Shown: positions 42,840 to 49,673 of the stretch, one piece after another
Layout of the letters: the number at the start of each line of letters is the position of its first letter
Numbering within the stretch: the stretch's first letter is position 1
NCBI GenBank assembly: GCA_002286715.1
Contig: NSJX01000036.1
Coordinates: 5,512-55,184 of the forward strand
From: Dentipellis sp. KUC8613
Lineage: Eukaryota; Basidiomycota; Agaricomycetes; Russulales; Hericiaceae
Direction of reading: 5' to 3'
Length of the DNA stretch: 49,673 nt
The notes under the pieces: generated by a model
The model's database searches: none
What the model saw: the letters and a program-made list of their open reading frames with translations, nothing else
Told to the model about the DNA's origin: nothing
Program-made: the position numbers and the translations under genes

Positions 42840-44738
42840 ATGGACGTCGAGATGCGAGAACTGTCCTCTTCCCTTGGGTATGCGTTTCGTCATCTCATGA
42901 TTCCAATTTAGTGACAGTCTTGGCTTACCAGCAGCGACTTTTGGGACTCGATCGCGCAGAAAAGATTCGAATCGATCGAGTCTCAACACCCTCGAGTGCG
43001 CTGGGAATATTCAAAATCCATTATTGGAGCATTCGATGAGGATATCGTGGTCATCGGCCGCATGCTGCGCCTATTCGCGCGGCGACGTAATGCCCATCTT
43101 CCAATCGGTCAACTTCCTGTGGAAGTTTTGGGCCGCATCTTCTACTTTGTGCCTCCAGAAGATATACCGGATGAACAGCCCTTGGACCTGCCTATGCCAA
43201 GGTCTAACGTTGCCTCGGATTGGCGTCACTATCAAGAAAAGGCAGTCCTACCCCGCATCAGGTCCATCTTGAAGCTTACTTATGTCTGCTCTGGGTGGCG
43301 ATCCGCCGCGTTAACTCATAGTCGTCTATGGACAACCATCGACCTCGCACGACTCTCGGACCATTACATATCGACGGCCCTATCCCGCTCCGCGGGGTGT
43401 GCCCTGGATATCAAGGCGCTGAAGTACGGACAGAGCAGCCTCTCAAATCACCTTTTCGGAGCACACGACTGGCAGCGTATCAGATCGTTGGATATAGACG
43501 TTGTTCCATTCCAACTCGCAAGAATACTACCACCACATAACCTTCTCTCATCGCTGACGCACCTTTCCGCGCAGAATGTATACGGAAACGTGGATGCATT
43601 TACACAGCTCTTCGCGCCCTGTTGCCAGGTCGTGCTTCCCGACAGCTTGACATCGTTGGCGCTTCATGCATATCAGATTTCGTGGATGCATTTCCCCCGG
43701 ATGACCCAACTTACCCACCTAGAACTGAAGGGTCATTCGCTACTCTCCCCGGATGACCCCCTTGTTAACCACTTCAGCATCCATCTTGAATATCCTACCC
43801 TTGACGTAGTGCTTGACATACTGTCCCACCTTCCACAACTCCAAAATCTATCGTTGACTCATATCTTCCCTGGCGACCGGAATTCAGCAACGCTACCGGC
43901 GAGTTTTGCGGCGCCAGACACCATCACAGACACCATCTTACTCCCGCGCTTGGTCGAACTGCGTCTTGAAGGAGATGGAGACCTCTATGCTCGTCTTCTC
44001 GGCGCTATCATCATATCTCCAACTCTATCGCTCCTCGTCGTCACAGATCCATACAGCACACACGCCCTCGACATTCTACTGGCCAAATGCCGTTCAATCG
44101 CATACAACCGGACGATCTTTCGCTATTCATGGAGTCAAGGTATTAGTCCAAGCTGTCACGCGATGCTGGATTTTGGGTCTCAGGACGAGTCAGCTGGCGT
44201 CCTACAGCCAGAGGTGTTCATCCACTTGGCAGGAGAACTGTCGGCTCACAGCGTGTTGATCGACAGGCTGCGAGCATATCTACCGCTCAACAAATTTACA
44301 CATCTCGACATTCAGACACAATTTTTGCTTGACGACCGCGATGAGGGTGTCCACAGCCAGCAGCAATCTATCTATGACATTTTCCGCGACACTGCATCTG
44401 TTACTGACCTATACGCTTATGGAGGGGCCGTTGACGATGCCATATCCGCCCTCACGGACGCATCGCGGGCCGAAATGTCAATCGGGTCGGAAACAGAGCC
44501 GGAACTCGCGGAGTCATGGCAGTGCCTTCCAAAATTGCGTTGCCTAGGACTACAGCAGTTTCCGGAAGGGGGCGCATTCACTTCGTTGTGCGACGGTCTG
44601 CGTAGGCGGCATGAGTCCGGTGTCCCTTTGGAAGAGCTTGTTTTCATCGACGACTGCCAGTGTCGGGAAGAAGACAGAGTTGCACTGCAGAGATATGTTG
44701 TGAAGCCCATTGATATCAATCAGACGCGTGAGTTTTAG
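42840..44738 (+). CDS. F-box domain protein
   Basis: Two exons: 42840-42877 and 42932-44738, 614 aa. The start ATG and 54-nt intron (GTATGC...TTACCAG) join in frame (SSLG|SDFWDSIAQ). Near residue 60: ARRRNAHLPIGQLPVEVLGRIFYFV, the F-box (Skp1-binding) sequence, followed by LTYVCSGWRSAALTHSRLWTTIDLA, the typical Agaricomycete F-box continuation. The rest contains leucine-rich irregular repeats (LTSLALHAYQIS, LTHLELKGHSL, LVELRLEGDG) that probably form a substrate-binding solenoid. It is expected to be an SCF ubiquitin ligase receptor; substrate unknown. Such proteins are highly expanded in this group. Confidence 0.87.
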
Positions 44739-45751
44739 GAATATCAGGAACACGAGTAAAGCGCAGAGAGATAATGGTTCATACACACCAAGGTGAGAAT
44801 TGGGTGACGTGTTGGACTTTACAGACAGAAAAAAATACCGAAGACCGCGGTGCTCCGCAAGTAGAGGTCACTCGGGTGCTGTTGGAACTGACAGTACAGA
44901 ATTGGTGCCGAGTTTCTTCGTCTTCGATGTCAAAGGAGTTATAACGAGTTCAAGCTGCGAGCCTCCTGGCGCGGGCCAATAAGGGCGCTTCGGCATTTTC
45001 CGGAATGTAATAACTCCCGGCCCGACGGCGAGGTTTGCTGCCGGCGCTTTCAACAGCCTGCGACGACTCTGCGCGCCCCGCCCCTACTCTTCTGAGTCTT
45101 CTTGAGAAGAACCAATGAAACTGTCTCAAGTACGTCTTCTATGCAATCATCGATGGACGGAATGTTCGAGAACAGGTCACACCACCAAATTTCGCCTTCC
45201 CGTCAGATGGATTGCCAACCGAACTCGGAATTGATTTCCGCTTGGCTGTGGAGAGCACACCAGTGCAGTTTTGCTCCTATACACGATCTTATCATGGGGC
45301 CAGGGAGTGCTATGATTACTATCACGGACCAGGCCAGAGGCTTGACGTAAGTACATACACCTCACGACGTCGAATCCATGTTGCAAACTTCCCGCTACAA
45401 TCATGGAGACTCGGAGTGAAGTAAGCCTGCGATTGCTTCGGTTGCGCAAGAAAGAGTGACTCTCAGGACTCTTCTGGTGTGTGTGCTTGTATATCTCATC
45501 ATTGCGTCACTGACATCTACTTCTGCGTCTATACATGGCATAACTTGGGTAGCAGCTTTCTTTAGGGGCATAGCGGTTACGAAACGTAAAAAAAAAAAAT
45601 TGCTCCCGCAGCTCTCGGGATCCTATCCCTGTCACTTCCTCTCATGCTCCAAGGTGTGTCTCTCCTTGTTTGTGAGATGCGACTCAGCCGGCCTTCTCTT
45701 ACGAGCCAGAGCATAAAAGACCCGTGAGCTCCCTCGCTTTCCGTCAGCCTC
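44739..45751. other. Gap with an exon-like ORF (about 45133-45350, plus)
   Basis: No complete gene. On the plus strand about 45133-45350 is open with coding-like composition (YVFYAIIDGRNVREQVTPP ... CYDYYHGPGQRLD) and ends at a good donor GTAAGTAC, but I find no matching upstream exon or start. A 12-A run lies at 45588-45599. It could be a gene remnant or an exon of an undetected gene. Confidence 0.35.
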
Positions 45752-47012
45752 ATGTCTGTAGCAGATCCGCGCAAGATGAGCACGACTACAAAAGTGTTCG
45801 ACGATAAGGACGTAACAAGGTTTGTTGTACCTGTAGGGTCTGATCTTCATAGGCACGTAGTCAAGTTCTGTATCTTGTTCGACACTACAGGGACTAACTT
45901 TCATATTCATCCCCCCCCATACAGCAGAAGCGCAACGAAGGTGAGCGTGCAGTCGTACACTATCAATGCTACACGTCTCTGACATTATCGCCCTCAGTTC
46001 GGGCATGCAGAGATCAGCGGATATATCAATAGTTTTTTGCACCGTTGTGGCTTTGTTCATGCCGGACGGTCTGACTTCGCCGAGATGGAGTCGGAATGTC
46101 TCGCGATATCAATCGCGCGAGAGTATGTCATACCAGAAGACAATTCCTTCCGCCGCTTCATTCCAACAGGCGTTGCGATCGCGTGGAATGCCTATCACCA
46201 CCTCCCAGACAAGCAGACACAGAAATATATTGCCCTCCTCACGTCCTTGTTCATCTACGCCGAAGACATGTTCAAAGACAACAACGACGCGATACTGGCC
46301 TTCCATGGTCTCTTCATTCGCCGCCAGCCGCAGAAGCACAGGATGCTGGACCATCTCGCGAACATGCTCCTAGATTTGCCATCGCACTTCCCGCCGACCT
46401 CGGCTGTCAACATCATGATCTCGGCATCCTTGAATTTTATCACGGCTGTCGGTCTGGAGAACGGTTCTGTCGTATTCAGCGTGAGTCTGAGCCGTTTGTC
46501 CTATCGGCCGCAAGCTATAATTGACATCATGTATTCTGATATAGCCCCCCGCCAGTGCTTCTCGCTACCCGGCATACGCTCGCATGATGAGCGGCGTATC
46601 GGAGGTCTATGCATTCTTCATCTTCACCCCAAACATCCCATTGGATGTCTACCTCCCCGCCCTTCCTGATATGATGACCCACATATGTTACGCAAAGTAA
46701 GTATCCACTCCTTTGCTTTATGAGATAAAGTGCTAATCGGATAAACAAATCAGCGATATCCTCTCATTCTACAAGGAAGAGCTGGCCGGCGAGGAAGAGA
46801 ACTTGGTGTACACGCTGGCGCGGTGCCGGGGCGTGCATCCGTCTGTCGCTCTTCAAGAAGTGATCGATGACGCCGTAGCGGCTCATCGCCGTGTTCTGGA
46901 GACCCTGATGCCTCACAAGGCAGCCTTCGATTGCTACGTGCAGTTCGCTCAGGGGTATACCGGCTTCCACATTGCATCGAAGAGATACAGGCTGGATGAG
47001 CTTCAGGGATGA
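45752..47012 (+). CDS. Terpene cyclase, trichodiene synthase (TRI5)-like
   Basis: Four exons: 45752-45940, 45998-46480, 46545-46696 and 46754-47012, 360 aa, typical for this family (about 340-380). The Mg-binding NSE motif is NDILSFYKEE (Asn275, Ser279, Lys282/Glu283), split by the last intron exactly at the Asn codon. The first metal motif is YAEDMFKDN (Glu152-Asp153...Asp157), where many relatives have DD, so it is slightly degenerate. FIPTGVAIAWNAYHHLP and the later SASRYPAYARMMSGVSEVYAFF fit the fold. It would cyclise farnesyl diphosphate to a sesquiterpene in the cytosol. No P450 or other tailoring gene is visible beside it. The N-terminal exon is the least certain part. Confidence 0.85.
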
Positions 47013-47360
47013 TTTCGGCGAGCTTTCCCATGAGGTTGCGTTTTTAGAATCTGACCGATTAGATGTACTTTCGAGTACAAGTTACGAAGTAATGCCACCG
47101 CATGACTCATGCAGAAAGTCGGCCATCGTCTGCATCATTTCGCTGTGCTGAAGGTCCTCCAAGGTGGTTCAACCTTTCTTTAGACAGGACGCTCGTGATA
47201 CCTTTCGCATCACTCTCCATGTGCCTTCGGCTAAGTATAGCGAACATAGAACTCTGCCATGATGAGATCATCGCATGATCCCTCGGCCCGCCAAATACCC
47301 CGAATACTGATGCAGTGATACATAAACACAGGCTGCTTCGTGTCAAAGACCGACCATTCG
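47013..47360. other. Intergenic region
   Basis: About 350 bp after the terpene synthase; presumed 3' untranslated region and terminator. No gene supported. Confidence 0.5.
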
Positions 47361-47616
47361 TACCGTCATTGCAGTCGTTTACTAATCTATAGGCCTTTGG
47401 TGGCAGAATCTGATAAGTGCTTCGAAGCGGACTTTCAAGAGACGTTCTGCCAGTGAGTTGCAATCTTGCAGCACACAGGCAACCACACGCGAAGTGGAAA
47501 GCAGTGCTCTGGCATGTCGGCAATACATTCTCCGCCTCTAGAACGCTCTTCACAATCCGTATGGAATTATTTTTGGGAACTGCCCATCGATTAGTAAACG
47601 ACTGTAATAGACGGTA
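47361..47616. mobile_element. Candidate fold-back MITE (about 250 bp)
   Basis: The segment 47361-47394 (TACCGTCATTGCAGTCGTTT and onward to AGGC) is nearly the reverse complement of 47582-47616, about 34 bp with few mismatches. TA sits at both outer ends, as expected for a Tc1/mariner-type target duplication, though TA is self-complementary and so weak evidence. No ORF of note lies inside. Called from inverted repeat structure only. Confidence 0.5.
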
Positions 47617-47820
47617 AGCACACCCTCGCACTCATGGTTTATCGAGCTGACTCGTTGCACATAGCGCTCGCCATCCATCAGGAAAAGCCTCACTTGCAAA
47701 TCCCAGGCTAATTTAGAACAAAGCTGACTAACCGCGTTCTTGACCTTCTAAGGCATCTAAGGCTGTTCAAATATTGCTTAGCACAGTTAGCTACACATTT
47801 GTAAATTAGTAGTATACCGT

Positions 47821-47828
47821 GCAAATCG
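47821..47828. repeat. Target site duplication, left (GCAAATCG)
   Basis: Identical in direct orientation to 49216-49223, immediately outside both inverted repeats. Confidence 0.75.
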
Positions 47829-49215
47829 GAGGACGGACGTGAAATGGAAAGTCTGCGTCTCCAAGTCTCCAAGTCTCCGAGTCTCCAGTCTCCGACCGGA
47901 GCTGAATTGAGACTGGCCGGCCGAAACCTCTACTCACGTGCAGCCTCGTGACCGCAGTTGCTGCCAATGTTGGTGTTGGCATCGTTCGCACCTCCTTTGC
48001 CTTGTCAGCCACAGCGACGAGCTACCTCCCTTGTTCCGCATACATAACCCTCCGTTATGGCGTAGCATGGCACTGAAAGTGCCAATGTCTGGGTTGCATG
48101 AGCAAGTTGCCCTGCACGTCGTCAGTGCCCACCGAGTTCTTGCGGATACATGCCGCTTCGTGTGCGAGACATGGAGGCTCTGGGTAACGTGCGTTTCATT
48201 CATTTGCTTCACGCGATGGTCCCTCTACCTCATACCATATCAACACTCATTGCAGCACAACTGCACAATCGTGCTCTCGGACTTCGTGGTGTCCGGCTGC
48301 GGACGGAGTGCGAGCGCGCGCTCAGGCCGGGCATGGCGCATGAGGTCGCGCTGATGGACATGCCGGGTGGGATAGGCTCTGTATCTGCGACGGTGAGTGA
48401 GGGCGTGGGCGGGTGGCTCGGCGGCGCGTCATCGTCGCCCACGAACAGCCTCGCGTCGACACTCGGCGCGTGCACGCAGGGCCTATCGAGCTCATCAAGG
48501 ACCCGGGCGACAGCGACAAGGACGTCGAGTTGTCCGTGTTGCAGGCCCCGCAGTTCACGTTGGAGAGTGCGCAGATACTTCATTCGGCAGAGGGTGTGCT
48601 CGCCGCAGGGCAGCAAGCTGAGGTATGCCTGCTCAAGATCAGCGCGCTGCAGGTCGAGATTGTTGTGTAACTGTGTAAGGTGAGGCGCGCAAGGGATGGG
48701 AGGGTGTGGATATTGTGTCATTGGGTAAAGGCAGCAGCACACCGGGGATGCAGATGTATTTAATTACAGTCTTTTTAATAAACACACAGATGTTAGTTGA
48801 CAGGCAGGGTCATAGTGTCTGGAGGGAAAATGGGGTGATGAGGGGACATGCAGGGGGATGAGAGGGCAATGGGTGGGAGGGTAGGCGCGTGTGTGCGCAG
48901 TCAGGCGTAAGTGGACGAGGGGAGCGCGGGAGGCGCGAGGGCGGGCGCACAGCAACGCGCAGGGGACGGGTGCATACAGGAACGAGAGGAGCGAACGGTG
49001 CGGCGCGCGGATGGGCGGGTCGCAGATGGGCGGGTTTATGTGGCGGGCAGCGCGGGAGGTAGCTCGTCGTCGCCATGGCTGACGAGCTCGAGCCTCGAGG
49101 AGGAGGTATAGACGATGCTCGCGGCCGGCCGAGCTATATTTAGCTCCGGTGCTCCGGTCGGAGACCGGGAATCGGAGACTCGGAGACGCAGACTTTCGGT
49201 CGTACGTTCTTTCTG
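47829..49215. mobile_element. Non-autonomous DNA transposon with long TIRs (Mutator- or hAT-like)
   Basis: The 1,387-bp element is bounded by inverted repeats of 94 bp (47829-47922) and 93 bp (49123-49215). Both contain, in order from the outer end, AAAGTCTGCGTCTCC, then CTCC(A/G)AGT-type units, then TCTCCGACCGGAGC, then GGCCGGCC. The outermost 34 bases align without a gap. Perfect 8-bp direct repeats (GCAAATCG) flank it. TIRs of about 95 bp with an 8-bp duplication fit Mutator-like elements (8-11 bp); an 8-bp duplication also fits hAT. No transposase is inside, so it is non-autonomous. It carries a spliced ORF of unknown origin (48150-48670), as Pack-MULE-type elements do. Confidence 0.78.
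48150..48670 (+). CDS. Unidentified spliced ORF inside the TIR element
   Basis: Exons 48150-48392 and 48449-48670 join in frame across a 56-nt intron (GTGAGTG...CGAACAG) to give 154 aa, starting MPLRVRDMEALGNVRFIHLL and ending LLKISALQVEIVV. The composition is soluble, with an amphipathic segment (ESAQILHSAEGVLAAGQQAEV). I do not recognise a family. The opposite strand is also open over much of this interval (48742-48230), so the coding strand is not certain. It may be a captured host gene fragment rather than a working gene. Confidence 0.4.
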
Positions 49216-49223
49216 GCAAATCG
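49216..49223. repeat. Target site duplication, right (GCAAATCG)
   Basis: Matches 47821-47828 exactly, directly outside the right inverted repeat. Confidence 0.75.
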
Positions 49224-49673
49224 AACTAAGATTACGAAACTACGTACGATACAACAATACAGCGAAACTACAGACTGCAAAAGAGGTTCTGCACTCGAGA
49301 ATTCAATGATTTTCATCATAACAAAAGCAAGGACTCTCGATATAATCACAACTCAGTTCCAGAGCACACATTGCTCGCTTCGTGGGACTGGGGTATGTTT
49401 GACAACGGCAGAAACGGAGACTGGCATATGCATCCAGATCCGACAATGACGAGCATTACGTGGGGACCACCGAAAGCGCGGATATCACACGCGCAGCGAT
49501 GGGGCAGCCGGGTGTCAGTGCATAGGGTGAGTAGTGCCACGGCTATTGATATTGAGGACGTAGAGCGCACAGAGACAAGTTAGTCTGGTAGAACTCGGAG
49601 TGGCGCAAGGGGGACGCGCCAGTTGTTCCAAATCGGGAAGGAGCGTGATCATCTCGTGACTCGCTGGACCCTG
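49224..49673. other. Window end, no gene supported
   Basis: The short plus-strand frame ending at 49583 (GMFDNGRNGDWHMHPDP...) may belong to a gene continuing past the window but lacks motifs. No further structure seen. Confidence 0.35.

Noticed and set aside
47107..47631. 174-aa minus-strand ORF
   Set aside because: It runs through the fold-back repeat, has no motif and starts with a non-ATG codon.
48764..49219. 151-aa minus-strand ORF rich in Arg, Pro and Ala
   Set aside because: It reads through the right terminal inverted repeat and GA-rich low-complexity DNA; composition is explained by base bias.

Overview
The window is nuclear DNA of a filamentous basidiomycete, most probably an Agaricomycete (wood-decay type, possibly Polyporales; this placement is an inference from gene content). 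Evidence: dense genes on both strands, many short introns (about 48-100 nt, GT...CTNAC...AG), a FunK1-type kinase-like gene, a trichodiene-synthase-like terpene cyclase, an F-box protein, expanded ICMT-like methyltransferases and mucin-like membrane proteins. There are no bacterial operon signals, no recognisable tRNA or rRNA, no CRISPR and no intact transposase. Exon structures were worked out by hand from splice signals and reading frame; most of the proposed gene models keep frame from start to stop.

Layout. 0.4-7.7 kb: a FunK1-like kinase (minus), divergent from SAP18 (plus), then a UBE3C/Hul5-type HECT ubiquitin ligase (plus). 7.9-11.5 kb: two convergent Ser/Thr-rich single-pass membrane proteins. 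11.4-13.5 kb: no intact gene. 13.5-19.8 kb: three tandem minus-strand paralogues of a small secreted protein, same five-exon structure, same TATA spacing, separated by gene-poor DNA. 21.2-32 kb: an alpha/beta hydrolase, then three ICMT-like methyltransferases with an FAD monooxygenase and a small hypothetical gene between them, all on the minus strand. 32.7-40.3 kb: housekeeping block with a PLP aminotransferase and mitochondrial D-lactate dehydrogenase (divergent), eIF3e, and an MPDU1-like PQ-loop protein (divergent from eIF3e). 40.7-47 kb: a signal-peptide/TM hypothetical protein, a doubtful ORF, an F-box protein and a TRI5-like terpene synthase. 47.3-49.2 kb: two inverted-repeat elements.

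How the genes work together. The conserved block covers chromatin (SAP18), proteasome-linked ubiquitylation (Hul5), translation (eIF3e), dolichol-linked glycosylation (MPDU1) and lactate oxidation (DLD). The accessory parts (secreted triplet, ICMT/FAD-monooxygenase stretch, terpene synthase) look like lineage-specific expansion or secondary metabolism; no complete biosynthetic cluster with P450s or transporters is visible.

Most notable: (1) a 1,387-bp element at 47829-49215 with 93-94-bp terminal inverted repeats and a perfect 8-bp target duplication (GCAAATCG) that carries a spliced gene-like ORF and no transposase; (2) the secreted-protein triplet; (3) three ICMT paralogues around an FAD monooxygenase; (4) two microexons (11 and 15 nt) that restore family motifs; (5) stop-free introns of 3n length that permit retained-intron isoforms.
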